Shown here piece by piece: positions 45,998 through 54,970 of a stretch of DNA of 64,000 bases. The notes under the pieces are model-generated. The model saw only the letters and a program-made list of their open reading frames with translations, ran no database searches and was not told the origin of the DNA. The DNA is taken from the NCBI RefSeq assembly GCF_900115045.1, contig NZ_FOVC01000005.1, positions 148,727 through 212,726 on the forward strand, given 5' to 3'. Numbering within the stretch: position 1 is the stretch's first letter; every line of letters begins with the position of its first letter. Both the position numbers and the translations under genes were made by a program. Source of the stretch: Izhakiella capsodis. Its GTDB lineage: Bacteria; Pseudomonadota; Gammaproteobacteria; Enterobacterales; Enterobacteriaceae.

Positions 45998-47416
45998 ATG
46001 TCCAAACAGCAGATTGGCGTTATCGGGATGGCGGTCATGGGGCGGAATCTGGCTCTGAACATCGAAAGTCGTGGCTATACCGTTTCGATTTTTAACCGCT
46101 CACGCGAGAAAACAGATGAAGTTATCGCTGAAAATCCCGGTAAGAAACTGGTTCCTTATTTTAGCATTGAGGAGTTTGTCGAATCGCTTGAGAAACCCCG
46201 TCGTATTCTGTTGATGGTTAAGGCTGGCGAAGGCACAGACAAAACGATTGATTCTCTGAAACCCTACCTCGATAAGGGCGATATCCTGATTGATGGCGGT
46301 AATACCTACTATCAGGATACCATCCGTCGTAACCGTGAGCTCTCAGCTGAAGGGTTTAACTTCATCGGAACTGGCGTTTCTGGCGGTGAAGAGGGCGCAT
46401 TGAAAGGACCCTCTATCATGCCTGGCGGCCAGGAAGAAGCTTATCGCATGGTCGCCCCGATCCTGGAAAAAATTGCAGCAGTTGCTGAGGATGGTTCTCC
46501 ATGCATCACCTATATCGGTCCCGACGGTGCAGGCCACTACGTCAAGATGGTACATAATGGCATCGAATATGGCGATATGCAGCTGATCGCAGAAGCCTAT
46601 TCATTACTGAAAAACGGTCTGCAACTCACAAACGAAGCGCTGGCTGATACCTTCGCCGAGTGGAACAAGGGTGAGTTAAGTAGTTATCTTATCGATATAA
46701 CTAAAGATATTTTCACTAAAAAAGGGGATGACGGTGAATATCTGGTTGATGTCATCCTTGATGAGGCAGCTAATAAAGGTACAGGAAAATGGACCAGTCA
46801 GAGTTCTTTAGATTTAGGCGAACCGCTGTCTTTAATTACTGAGTCTGTGTTTGCTCGTTATATTTCCTCGATGAAAAAACAGCGCGTACAGGCATCTAAA
46901 ATATTATCTGGTCCGGTCGTTAAACAGCTATCAGGTAGCAAAGAGAAAGACGCGTTGATTGAAAAAGTTCGCCGTGCGCTCTATCTGGGTAAAATTGTTT
47001 CTTACGCTCAGGGCTTCTCACAGCTTGCGGCTGCGTCAAATGAAAATAATTGGAATCTTAATTACGGCGAGATCGCTAAAATTTTTCGTGCGGGTTGTAT
47101 TATTCGTGCCCAGTTCTTGCAGAAAATTACCGATGCCTATGTTGAGAATCCGAAGATCGCTAACTTGCTGCTAGCTCCTTACTTTAATAAGATCGCGGCT
47201 GAATACCAACAGGCTTTGCGTGATGTTGTTGCTTATGCTGTACAAAATGGCATACCTGTACCGACGTTCTCTGCGGCTATCGCCTACTACGATAGCTATC
47301 GTTCAGCGGTGCTACCAGCGAATCTGATTCAGGCCCAGCGAGATTATTTCGGCGCACATACTTATAAACGTATCGACCGCGAAGGCGTCTTTCATACCGA
47401 GTGGCTTGATAAGTAA
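45998..47416 (+). CDS. gnd: 6-phosphogluconate dehydrogenase (decarboxylating)
   Basis: Oxidative pentose-phosphate enzyme converting 6-phosphogluconate to ribulose 5-phosphate, CO2 and NADPH. The 472-residue protein carries the N-terminal NADP motif (GMAVMGRNLALN), the substrate signature GVSGGEEGA, the catalytic lysine block KMVHNGIEYGDMQLI and the C-terminal QRDYFGAHTYKR tail. ACAGGAG precedes its ATG. gnd marks the border of O-antigen loci in enterobacteria, and rmlB-rmlA follow here. A near-perfect palindromic terminator separates it from rmlB. Confidence 0.97.
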   Translation: MSKQQIGVIGMAVMGRNLALNIESRGYTVSIFNRSREKTDEVIAENPGKKLVPYFSIEEFVESLEKPRRILLMVKAGEGTDKTIDSLKPYLDKGDILIDGGNTYYQDTIRRNRELSAEGFNFIGTGVSGGEEGALKGPSIMPGGQEEAYRMVAPILEKIAAVAEDGSPCITYIGPDGAGHYVKMVHNGIEYGDMQLIAEAYSLLKNGLQLTNEALADTFAEWNKGELSSYLIDITKDIFTKKGDDGEYLVDVILDEAANKGTGKWTSQSSLDLGEPLSLITESVFARYISSMKKQRVQASKILSGPVVKQLSGSKEKDALIEKVRRALYLGKIVSYAQGFSQLAAASNENNWNLNYGEIAKIFRAGCIIRAQFLQKITDAYVENPKIANLLLAPYFNKIAAEYQQALRDVVAYAVQNGIPVPTFSAAIAYYDSYRSAVLPANLIQAQRDYFGAHTYKRIDREGVFHTEWLDK

Positions 47417-47423
47417 ATGATAT

Positions 47424-47452
47424 AAAACCAGTGAGCCTGGCTCACTGGTTTT
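47424..47452 (+). terminator. Palindromic terminator after gnd
   Basis: A perfect inverted repeat of 14 bases per arm (AAAACCAGTGAGCC with its complement, one central base) lies 7 bp after the gnd stop. Its own T-rich right arm gives a run of four T, and its A-rich left arm could also work for the opposite strand. Confidence 0.8.
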
Positions 47453-47498
47453 AAAAGCTTCTCACTCTGTTAAATATCTGGGTTGGAACTGAGGCTTT

Positions 47499-48581
47499 AT
47501 GAAAATTATCGTTACTGGCGGGGCTGGTTTTATCGGCTCCGCCCTTTGTCGTTTTATTATCGAGCAGACAGAAAATCAGCTCTTAGTTATCGATAAGTTT
47601 ACCTATGCAGGTAATCTTGATTCACTTGCGCCAGTTGCAAATCATTCCCGCTTTTCTGTGAAAGTGATCGATATCTGCGATGCAGAAGCCATTAAGTCTA
47701 CTTTCAGTACCTTCCAGCCTGATGCAATAATGCACCTTGCGGCAGAAAGTCATGTTGATCGTTCAATTGATGGTCCTCATGCTTTTATTGAGACGAATAT
47801 TGTCGGAACATATGTTTTGCTGGAAGCGTCGCGTAATTATTGGTACTCCTTGCCGGAAAATAAGAAAAAGGCCTTTCGATTTCATCACGTCTCAACGGAT
47901 GAGGTGTACGGGGACTTGCAAGGCATCGATTCTCTTTTTACTGAGTCAACACCTTATGCTCCAAGTAGTCCTTATGCAGCGACTAAGGCATCAAGTGACC
48001 ATCTGGTGCGGGCATGGTCGAGAACCTTTGGATTACCTGTCATCATTACTAACTGTTCAAATAACTATGGCCCTTATCAATTTCCGGAAAAACTTATTCC
48101 ATTGACAATTATCAATGCGCTGGAAAATAGAATAATTCCGGTTTATGGAAAAGGGGAACAAATTCGTGATTGGCTTTATGTTGAAGATCATGCGCGGGCG
48201 CTTTATAAAGTTTTGACCGATGGTAGAACTGGTGAGACATATAATATTGGTGGTCATAATGAGAGAAAAAATATTGAGGTGGTGCGGACTATCTGCCATA
48301 TTCTCGATGAAATTTTTCCGAATGAAAAGGGCGGAATGACTTTTTCATATAAAGAGTTAATTACATTTGTTACTGATAGACCAGGGCACGATTACCGCTA
48401 TGCTATCGATGCGTATAAAATTAAAAACCAGCTTGGTTGGATTCCGTTAGAAACCTTTGAGTCAGGAATAAGAAAAACGGTTCAGTGGTATTTAAACAAT
48501 GAACTGTGGTGGAAGAAAATACATTCTGTCCATCACTGCGATCAACGTATTGGCCTGTGTGAGAATAAGGTGATTCCATGA
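47499..48581 (+). CDS. rmlB: dTDP-glucose 4,6-dehydratase
   Basis: Second enzyme of dTDP-sugar synthesis; converts dTDP-glucose to dTDP-4-keto-6-deoxyglucose. The 360-residue protein is full length. Motifs: GGAGFIGSA (NAD binding, residues 7-15), STDEVYG (catalytic Asp-Glu pair with the preceding Thr) and YAATKASSDH (Y-x3-K). AT content is higher than in the neighbouring core genes, as is common in O-antigen loci. Overlaps the rmlA start by 4 bp. rmlC and an intact rmlD are missing from the window, so the product must feed another pathway or paralogues elsewhere. Confidence 0.95.
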   Translation: MKIIVTGGAGFIGSALCRFIIEQTENQLLVIDKFTYAGNLDSLAPVANHSRFSVKVIDICDAEAIKSTFSTFQPDAIMHLAAESHVDRSIDGPHAFIETNIVGTYVLLEASRNYWYSLPENKKKAFRFHHVSTDEVYGDLQGIDSLFTESTPYAPSSPYAATKASSDHLVRAWSRTFGLPVIITNCSNNYGPYQFPEKLIPLTIINALENRIIPVYGKGEQIRDWLYVEDHARALYKVLTDGRTGETYNIGGHNERKNIEVVRTICHILDEIFPNEKGGMTFSYKELITFVTDRPGHDYRYAIDAYKIKNQLGWIPLETFESGIRKTVQWYLNNELWWKKIHSVHHCDQRIGLCENKVIP

Positions 48582-49450
48582 AGGGTATTATACTTGCGGG
48601 AGGGGCTGGAGCCAGACTGTATCCCATAACCCGAGGTGTATCTAAACAGCTACTGCCTGTCTATGACAAGCCGATGGTGTATTATCCTATTTCGGTTCTG
48701 ATGCTCTCCGGCATCAGAGATATTTTGCTCATCACCACACCCGAAGACATTGGCGCTTACCAGCGGTTACTGGGTGATGGATCACGGTTTGGCATTAATT
48801 TGCAGTATGCTGTTCAGAAAAACCCTGATGGATTAGCACAAGCTTTCCTGATTGGCGAAAGTTTCATCACCAACGAACGATGCGCATTGGTTTTGGGAGA
48901 TAATATTTTCTTCGGTCAGGGCTTTGGACAAAAACTTGAGACGGTAGCTCAACGTGAGCGAGGCGCGACGGTATTTAGCTATCAGGTCATGGATCCGGAG
49001 CGGTTTGGCGTAGTGCAGTTTGATAGTGAATTCAAGGCTATCTCTATTGAAGAGAAACCGCTTAAGCCAAAATCTCAATGGGTAGTCACGGGGCTCTATT
49101 TCTACGATAACAACGTCGTTGATTATGCCCGGCAGGTAAAACCTTCAGCCCGAGGTGAACTGGAAATCACTACCATTAACCAGATGTATCTGGATGCCGG
49201 GCACCTCCACGTTGAACTTTTAGGTCGTGGATTCGCATGGCTTGATACCGGGACCCATGATAGCCTTAATGAAGCATCTCAGTTTGTGCATACGATTGAA
49301 AAGCGGCAGGGTTTTAAGGTCGCCTGTCTGGAAGAGATTGCATACAATCGAGGCTGGATCAATGCTGACGAAGTATTGAAAGAAGCGAAAATGATGGAAA
49401 GCACACTATATGGTCAGTACCTGATCAGATTAATAAAAAATCAATCATAG
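48578..49450 (+). CDS. rmlA: Glucose-1-phosphate thymidylyltransferase
   Basis: Makes dTDP-glucose from dTTP and glucose 1-phosphate. The 290-residue protein starts with the nucleotidyltransferase signature LAGGAGARLYPITRG followed by SKQLLPVYDKPM, and contains LGDNIFFGQGF and the EEKPLKPKSQWVVTGLYFYD block with the sugar-binding residues. Complete, with E. coli RmlA length. Translationally coupled to rmlB by a 4-bp overlap. It is the last recognisable gene of the surface-sugar block; decayed AT-rich sequence follows. Confidence 0.95.
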   Translation: MKGIILAGGAGARLYPITRGVSKQLLPVYDKPMVYYPISVLMLSGIRDILLITTPEDIGAYQRLLGDGSRFGINLQYAVQKNPDGLAQAFLIGESFITNERCALVLGDNIFFGQGFGQKLETVAQRERGATVFSYQVMDPERFGVVQFDSEFKAISIEEKPLKPKSQWVVTGLYFYDNNVVDYARQVKPSARGELEITTINQMYLDAGHLHVELLGRGFAWLDTGTHDSLNEASQFVHTIEKRQGFKVACLEEIAYNRGWINADEVLKEAKMMESTLYGQYLIRLIKNQS

Positions 49451-49464
49451 TTATAAACCTAATT

Positions 49465-49664
49465 ATGGGTGTTTTGATTTCTAAGACATCCTTTTTGGGC
49501 GAAAGATAAAAGCATATAATTATCTCTTAATGATCGTGAATAAAGTATTTTCGATGATTTAAATGCAAAAATTAATGCGCTTTCTGTAACCCCGGACCAA
49601 ATTCTAATTTCAAACTTTCCTGAAGTAATTACGCTGGCCCACTGGCATGGCAGGGGGGCCATTT
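49465..49664 (+). pseudogene. Possible remnants of deleted O-antigen genes
   Basis: Directly after rmlA, a 14-codon start-like frame (MGVLISKTSFLGER, 49465-49509) ends in a stop. From 49544 another frame is open without a start codon and reads like a protein (IFDDLNAKINALSVTPDQ, then LISNFPEVITLAHWHG) until it runs into the 3' end of the opposite-strand hydrolase gene. Codon and AT content match rmlB-rmlA rather than the genes to the right. Family not recognised; the fragment interpretation is tentative. Confidence 0.3.
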
Positions 49665-49667
49665 ATA

Positions 49668-50783
49668 TCAGCCCACCAGTAAATTCCCACTTCTCCCGGC
49701 ATTTTTCCCAGCCAGTCGGCTGACCAGCATGCCACTGGTAGCAAACCGCATCCAGTGGCGGGCATAGAGCAGACCGCCATATTGTGCAACCATCGGTGTT
49801 AGCCTGTCGGTGAGTGGATCGAGGATCTCCGCAACTGTGTCGCCAGCCATTATCCACTCTCCGGGCTGACGACGGTGAAGGATCACCCCACTGTGCGGCG
49901 CAAAAAGATATTCGCAGCCTGATAATAAGAGGGGGGGATTTTTCAGGGCGGGAAGGGGCGCTACATCACCTGCAATAAAGCCGCCGTGGGTCAGGGCCGC
50001 GATGATTTTCCCGGCATCGTGTTCGCCCTGTTCCGCTGAAACATCGCATACTCCGCGCAGTTCAAGAGTTGCCGGTAGCAACCCGCGCGGCATGGGATAA
50101 TCATCACCATAGTGCTGAGCCAGGGTTATCCAGGGTTCACAGCAGGCTTCGTCGAAGGGCTCGCCACCGGAGATTTGTGCCAGTAGCTGCACTTGGCTGC
50201 CGAGTAAGCGAGCCAGCGGCTCCAGCTCCGGCCAGGCATCAGGCGTGGTGTAGAGATGGGGAACCGCCTCCCAGTCGCAGTGCAGATCGAGCATCAGGTC
50301 AGCCTGCGCCGCCATGCTCAGCAGGATAAAACGCTGCGATTCAAGCTCACTGGCAGGGCTGATGTGATTGAAATGCGCATTAATAGCCGCACGGATGAGT
50401 CGACGATTCTGCTGCTCGTCCTGGGTCAGTTTGCTGGCTAAGCAAGGGATAAGCGCTGCGCCCAGCGTCGGGAACTGGCGATTGAAATCCTGGCCAGATT
50501 CACTGTGGAAGCGCCCCATATGGCTGCCGTGCCAGTGCTGGCTCATGGCGATTGGATTCGCTAAAGGCACCAGTGTAATACGTGCGTTGAGTTTCCCCTC
50601 AGCCTCCAGTCTAAGCAGCTGCTGCTTGAGGTACCAAGCCACGACCATACCAGGAAGCTCGTCGCCATGCAGCGAAGCCTGTATATACACCTGTTTGTCG
50701 CCCGGCGAACCAAAGTGATAGCTGATGATTTCGCGCTGGGTGCCGAGGGTAGCACTGAACAGTGGATGGTTTTGCTGCTGCAT
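49668..50783 (-). CDS. Succinylglutamate desuccinylase/aspartoacylase family zinc hydrolase
   Basis: A 371-residue M14-like metal-dependent amidohydrolase. The zinc-binding HGDE motif (ASLHGDELPG) lies near residue 40 and a second metal region at LDLHCDWEAVPH. The C-terminal part (LFAPHSGVILHRRQPGEWIMAGD) is the beta domain typical of AstE/AspA-like deacylases. Substrate is probably an N-acyl amino acid or similar amide. It is followed upstream by an amino-acid-type binding protein on the same strand with an 88 bp gap, so the two may be co-expressed for uptake and hydrolysis; that is inference. Confidence 0.85.
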   Translation of the reverse strand: MQQQNHPLFSATLGTQREIISYHFGSPGDKQVYIQASLHGDELPGMVVAWYLKQQLLRLEAEGKLNARITLVPLANPIAMSQHWHGSHMGRFHSESGQDFNRQFPTLGAALIPCLASKLTQDEQQNRRLIRAAINAHFNHISPASELESQRFILLSMAAQADLMLDLHCDWEAVPHLYTTPDAWPELEPLARLLGSQVQLLAQISGGEPFDEACCEPWITLAQHYGDDYPMPRGLLPATLELRGVCDVSAEQGEHDAGKIIAALTHGGFIAGDVAPLPALKNPPLLLSGCEYLFAPHSGVILHRRQPGEWIMAGDTVAEILDPLTDRLTPMVAQYGGLLYARHWMRFATSGMLVSRLAGKNAGRSGNLLVG

Positions 50784-50871
50784 AATTGCTCGATATCCTG
50801 TTGCCTGGCAGCATCTGGCAGGCGCGTGCAGTTAACCAGATAACAGGCGGCATAAAGACCGCCTGACGCCG

Positions 50872-51669
50872 CTACTGCTGAATGGAAATATCGGTAGTGA
50901 AATATTTCTTTTGCAGCTTATCGAAAGTGCCATTTTTTTTGATTTCGGCGAAAGCGTTATCAATGGCAGTTTTCAGCGCTGTATCCTCCTTACGAAGGCC
51001 GATAGCGGTGCCTGGACCAATAATCGGGTCCTGAACAACAGGTCCTGCCAGCTCAAAATCTTTACCCTGCGGCTGTTTTAAAAAGCCAATGGCAGCCTGT
51101 GCGGCATCGGTGAATGTTGCATCAAGGCGACCCGAAACCAGGTCACTTTCAACCTGAGCCTGATCGCCGTAGGGTACCACGTTAACCCCATAAGGCTGCC
51201 ATTTTGCCAGCGCGTATCGCTCCTGCACCGTCCCCTGCTGAACGCCGACGGTTTTCCCCTTCAGCGCTTCTGCCGTTGGCCGCAGGCCTGAGCCTTTGCG
51301 GGCAATCAATTGGGTGTGGGTATCGTAGAGTGGCACGCTGAAGGCAATCTGCTTCATCCGCTCTTCGGTTATTCCCATATCCGAAAGAATAGCATCGAAT
51401 TTACGCGCTTTCAGCGCCGGGATCATGCCATCGAACTGGCTTTCAACCCAGACGCATTTAGCTTGCATTTGTTCACATAAGGCATTGCCTAGATCGATAT
51501 CAAAGCCTACCAGCTTGCCTTGTGGCGTTTTGGACTCAAAAGGGGGATAGGTTGGATCAACCGCGAAGCGGACTTTTTCGATCTTTGCCTGGGCGGCAAA
51601 AGCGCAACCTGCTATCAGGCTAGACAGCGCCAGCTGACGAAGGCGCGTCGTTAATGTTCTATTTGTCAT
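50872..51669 (-). CDS. Amino-acid ABC transporter substrate-binding protein (ArgT/HisJ-like)
   Basis: A 265-residue periplasmic binding protein with a clear signal peptide (basic start, hydrophobic stretch to about residue 25, cleavage near AQA-KI). The family-3 solute-binding signature (GFDIDLGNALCEQM) and the conserved DAILSDMGITEERMKQIAFSVPLY block point to basic or polar amino acids, as in ArgT, HisJ and ArtJ. No permease or ATPase genes adjoin it, so it must use components encoded elsewhere. Two cysteines (in LCEQMQAKC) could form the disulfide seen in ArgT/HisJ. Confidence 0.88.
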   Translation of the reverse strand: MTNRTLTTRLRQLALSSLIAGCAFAAQAKIEKVRFAVDPTYPPFESKTPQGKLVGFDIDLGNALCEQMQAKCVWVESQFDGMIPALKARKFDAILSDMGITEERMKQIAFSVPLYDTHTQLIARKGSGLRPTAEALKGKTVGVQQGTVQERYALAKWQPYGVNVVPYGDQAQVESDLVSGRLDATFTDAAQAAIGFLKQPQGKDFELAGPVVQDPIIGPGTAIGLRKEDTALKTAIDNAFAEIKKNGTFDKLQKKYFTTDISIQQ

Positions 51670-51743
51670 GGTTTTCCTGAGCTTTTTTATTGATCAATTT
51701 TGCAGGCTACTCTGGCTGGTGGGGGAAAGAAAGAGCGCTGCGG

Positions 51744-52220
51744 TCATTTAATGATATCAGCCTCTTCGGGTTGAGCAATGCGGCGATAATCGCTGGCATC
51801 CATCACCACCGAGCGGTCAAGTGCGCCTGCGTTGAAGGCAATTTCACGGTTGCGGTGGCATAAGCTGGGATCAGCGATCAGCTTTAACTCCTGATGAAAA
51901 CTGAACGGTGGGATAGCCCCAAAAACACAGCCGGTCAGCCGTTCTACCTCGACAGGGCTGGCTAGCGAGGCGCGCATACCGCCAACTGCGCGCGCGACTT
52001 TGGTCAAATCGGCCTGCATGTCGGCGGGGAGTACCGCGAGAACATACTGTTTCTGTCCGTTTCCCTTGATGTGACAAACCAACGCTTTGGCACCCTGACC
52101 TATTTCCGTTCCGCGAATAGCGGCAACCGCTTCGCATTTTCCCGTGGCTTGGTGTGTCATTAGCTGAAACTGCGCCTGATTCTGTTCCAGGAGTGCCAGC
52201 AGTTTTTCCGTGGTCGTCAT
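51744..52220 (-). CDS. yeaK: Aminoacyl-tRNA deacylase YeaK-like (YbaK/ProX family)
   Basis: A 158-residue YbaK/ProX-fold protein closely resembling E. coli YeaK, which hydrolyses mischarged Ser-tRNA. Shared blocks include GKCEAV, QGAKALVCHIKG, GGMRASLASPVEVERLTGCVFGAIPPFSFH and EIAFNAGALD. The conserved lysine in QGAKAL is the family's catalytic/specificity residue. Acts as a free-standing editing factor in the cytoplasm. Stands alone between the substrate-binding gene and hisI on the same strand. Confidence 0.88.
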   Translation of the reverse strand: MTTTEKLLALLEQNQAQFQLMTHQATGKCEAVAAIRGTEIGQGAKALVCHIKGNGQKQYVLAVLPADMQADLTKVARAVGGMRASLASPVEVERLTGCVFGAIPPFSFHQELKLIADPSLCHRNREIAFNAGALDRSVVMDASDYRRIAQPEEADIIK

Positions 52221-52275
52221 CGTTTACTCCTTAACGTTGTACGAAGCGGATTGCACAGGCTGCATCCCTCAATAC

Positions 52276-52887
52276 TTATTTATGTCTGGAGCGCAAATTG
52301 CTAATCACCGCGCTTAAATCAAGTTCCTGATCCTGTAGCAGCACCAGTAAATGGTAAACCAGATCTGACGCTTCATTCACCAGCTCTGCACGATCGCGCA
52401 CAGTGGCTGCCAGTGCTGTTTCAACCCCTTCTTCACCGACCTTCTGAGCAATACGTTTAGTGCCGCTGGCGTACAAACTTGCAGTGTAGGAACTTGCAGG
52501 GTCGGCCTGCTTACGCTCGGCCAGCAACTGCTCAAGCTGGTAGAGAAAGCCCCAATCGCTCGCTGCAGGTGTAAAACAGCTGGAGGTACCGCGATGGCAG
52601 GTAGGGCCGACGGGATCGACCAGTAGTAGCAGCGTGTCGTTATCGCAGTCGGGCGTGATGCTTCTCACATTAAGAAAATTGCCGGAGGTTTCCCCTTTGG
52701 TCCACAAGCGCTGTTTAGTTCGCGACCAGAAGGTGACGTGGCCACTTTCGCGGGTTTGGTGCAGTGCCCGCTGGTTCATATAACCCAGCATCAGCACTTC
52801 ACCAGATACGGCATGCTGCACGATAGCCGGTATCATTCCGGCGGTTTTATCCCAATCCAGCGCCGCCAGTTGTTGTTCAGTTAGCAC
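52276..52887 (-). CDS. hisI: Bifunctional phosphoribosyl-AMP cyclohydrolase / phosphoribosyl-ATP pyrophosphatase
   Basis: Catalyses steps 2 and 3 of histidine synthesis. The N-terminal HisI domain (about residues 1-115) has the metal motifs DCDNDT and CHRGTSSCF; the C-terminal HisE domain (about 120-203) shows KVGEEGVETALAA and the ExxD-like ELVNEASDLVYHLL. At 203 residues it equals E. coli HisI. The start codon is a GTG at 52887, inside the end of hisF (7-bp overlap). Last gene of the his operon. Confidence 0.97.
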   Translation of the reverse strand: MLTEQQLAALDWDKTAGMIPAIVQHAVSGEVLMLGYMNQRALHQTRESGHVTFWSRTKQRLWTKGETSGNFLNVRSITPDCDNDTLLLLVDPVGPTCHRGTSSCFTPAASDWGFLYQLEQLLAERKQADPASSYTASLYASGTKRIAQKVGEEGVETALAATVRDRAELVNEASDLVYHLLVLLQDQELDLSAVISNLRSRHK

Positions 52888-53657
52888 CTGCGTATCTCCA
52901 CTTGCTCTGCGGCGAGATAGGTTTTTAACTCGCCAATAGTCATGATCTGTTTATGAAACACCGAGGCTGCCAGCGTCCCGTCGACGTTAGCATCCTGAAA
53001 GGCGTGCAGAAAATGTTCCATCGTACCGGCTCCGCCGGAGGCAATCAGCGGCACCTTGCAAACCTCACGTACTCTCTTAAGCTGCACCAGATCGTAACCG
53101 TTACGCACGCCGTCCTGATTCATCATATTTACTACAATTTCACCCGCGCCGCGTGCCTGTACTTCTTTTACCCAGTCGAGTGTTTGCCATGGCGTGACGC
53201 GGGTGCGCGTTTCATCGCCGGTATACTGGTTTACCTGGTACTGATCGCTGTTTTCGTCATACCAGCTATCAATGCCAACCACGATGCACTGCACCCCGAA
53301 ACGGTCTGCCAGGCGAGTTATCAGCGTTGGATCTGCCAACGCCGGGGAGTTGATTGATATTTTATCGGCGCCAAAGGAGAGGATCTGCGCTGCGTCATCC
53401 TCGCTCCTGATACCACCGGCCACGCAAAAGGGAATATCGATCACCTCGGCGACGTGCGCGACCCAGCTTTTATCCACCACGCGCCCGTCCGATGAAGCGG
53501 TAATATCATAAAAAACCAGCTCGTCGGCACCTTCAGCGGAATAACGTTGGGCCAGCGGCACAATGTCGCCGATGATCTCATGGTGACGAAATTGCACCCC
53601 TTTGACTACCTGGCCATCGCGTACATCCAGACAGGGGATTATGCGTTTTGCCAACAT
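52881..53657 (-). CDS. hisF: Imidazole glycerol phosphate synthase, cyclase subunit
   Basis: Forms imidazole glycerol phosphate and AICAR with HisH. A 258-residue (beta/alpha)8 barrel: catalytic Asp in PCLDVRDG at the N-terminus, Asp in VVGIDSWYDE, and phosphate-binding loops AGGIRSEDD and ASGGAGTMEHF. Overlaps hisA by 19 bp and hisI by 7 bp. Confidence 0.97.
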   Translation of the reverse strand: MLAKRIIPCLDVRDGQVVKGVQFRHHEIIGDIVPLAQRYSAEGADELVFYDITASSDGRVVDKSWVAHVAEVIDIPFCVAGGIRSEDDAAQILSFGADKISINSPALADPTLITRLADRFGVQCIVVGIDSWYDENSDQYQVNQYTGDETRTRVTPWQTLDWVKEVQARGAGEIVVNMMNQDGVRNGYDLVQLKRVREVCKVPLIASGGAGTMEHFLHAFQDANVDGTLAASVFHKQIMTIGELKTYLAAEQVEIRRC

Positions 53658-54376
53658 GCTATGGCCTCCGAAACAGTAAATTTATTTTCCAGCAGCGCAC
53701 GGCCGACAATCACGCCACGTGCGCCGCAATTCTGCAGCGCGACAATGTCTGACAGGGAGCCGATACCGCCGGAAGACTGAAACGCTATCTGCGGAAATCG
53801 CGCGGAAATTTCCTGATAGAGCGCCACGTTGGAGCCTTGCAGCGTGCCATCACGGGAGATATCTGTGCAAAGAACGTGCTCCAGCCCCAGGTCTGCAAAG
53901 TTTTCGATAACCTCTTCCAGCGTGACGCCTCCGGCTTCCTGCCAGCCGCTGACGGCGACTTCTTTACGATTGTTACTGTCAATGCGAACGTCGAGGGCCA
54001 GTACCAGATGTTGCGCGCCGAATGTGCTGAACCAGCTGGCGACTTCGTCAGGGTGCTTTACCGCCGTGGAGCCCACCACCACCCGTGAGGCGCCCGCTGT
54101 CAAAAGTGCTTCAACGTCGGCGCGGCTGCGGATGCCGCCGCCGATCTGTACAGGCACCTTGACGCTCGATAATAAATCTTTCAGTAAAGAAAGCTGGCGG
54201 CGGTTCGGATCTTTTGCACCGCTCAAATCAACCAGATGAAGCATTTTAGCGCCCTGCCCCTGGTAGGATTGCAGGCGCTGCAAGGGATCTCGTCCATAGT
54301 CGCGCTGCTGGCCGTAATCACCCTGGTGGAGGCGTACCACCTTGCCATCAATTAAATCCAGTGCCGGAATGATCAT
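53639..54376 (-). CDS. hisA: ProFAR isomerase (phosphoribosylformimino-AICAR-phosphate isomerase)
   Basis: Amadori isomerase of histidine synthesis, a 245-residue half-barrel duplication related to HisF. N-terminal catalytic Asp in PALDLIDGKVVRLHQGDYG; second catalytic Asp in CTDISRDGTLQG; phosphate loops IGGGIRSRAD and SSGGIGSLSD. Starts 3 bp after the hisH stop. Confidence 0.97.
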   Translation of the reverse strand: MIIPALDLIDGKVVRLHQGDYGQQRDYGRDPLQRLQSYQGQGAKMLHLVDLSGAKDPNRRQLSLLKDLLSSVKVPVQIGGGIRSRADVEALLTAGASRVVVGSTAVKHPDEVASWFSTFGAQHLVLALDVRIDSNNRKEVAVSGWQEAGGVTLEEVIENFADLGLEHVLCTDISRDGTLQGSNVALYQEISARFPQIAFQSSGGIGSLSDIVALQNCGARGVIVGRALLENKFTVSEAIACWQNA

Positions 54377-54379
54377 CCA

Positions 54380-54970
54380 TTACATCTCCAGAAAGTTTTT
54401 TAGCAGCTGGGCGCCCGCTGCGCCGGAGCGCTCCGGGTGAAACTGTACGCCATAAAAATTATCGTGCTGTACTGCGGCGCTAAAGGCACCGCCGTAGTCG
54501 CACTGGGCGATGGTGCTGGCATTCAATGGCATCGCGTAGCTGTGAACAAAATAGAAATAGCTGTCAGCAGCGATACCGCGAAACAGGCGATGATCCGCCT
54601 GCGGCGTGATCGGATTCCAGCCCATATGCGGCAGCGGTAAACCATCGCGGGTCATTTTTACCACCGTTTCGTTAATCAGCCCGAGCGTCTCAATACCCCC
54701 ACTTTCTTCGCTACGCAGACCCAGTAGTTGCATGCCGAGACAGATCCCCAGTACCGGCTGGGTACAGGCTCTGATTAAATCGGTTAGCTTGCGCTGCCTG
54801 AGCTGATCCATTGCGGCCTGAGCGGTGCCGACACCAGGCAGAAACAGCTTATCTGCGGCCAGCACCACATCGAGCTCCTGGCTGATGACCGGCTGATAAC
54901 CCAGGCGCACCACCGCCCATTTCACTGACGCAAGATTGGCACAGCCGGTGTCGAGGATCACTACGTTCAT
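54380..54970 (-). CDS. hisH: Imidazole glycerol phosphate synthase, glutaminase subunit
   Basis: Class I glutamine amidotransferase that feeds ammonia to HisF. 196 residues. The nucleophile Cys lies in LGICLGMQLLG and the catalytic His-Glu in YGVQFHPERSG. The start is the ATG at 54970, overlapping the hisB stop as TGATG; the GTG one codon upstream is not needed. Confidence 0.97.
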   Translation of the reverse strand: MNVVILDTGCANLASVKWAVVRLGYQPVISQELDVVLAADKLFLPGVGTAQAAMDQLRQRKLTDLIRACTQPVLGICLGMQLLGLRSEESGGIETLGLINETVVKMTRDGLPLPHMGWNPITPQADHRLFRGIAADSYFYFVHSYAMPLNASTIAQCDYGGAFSAAVQHDNFYGVQFHPERSGAAGAQLLKNFLEM

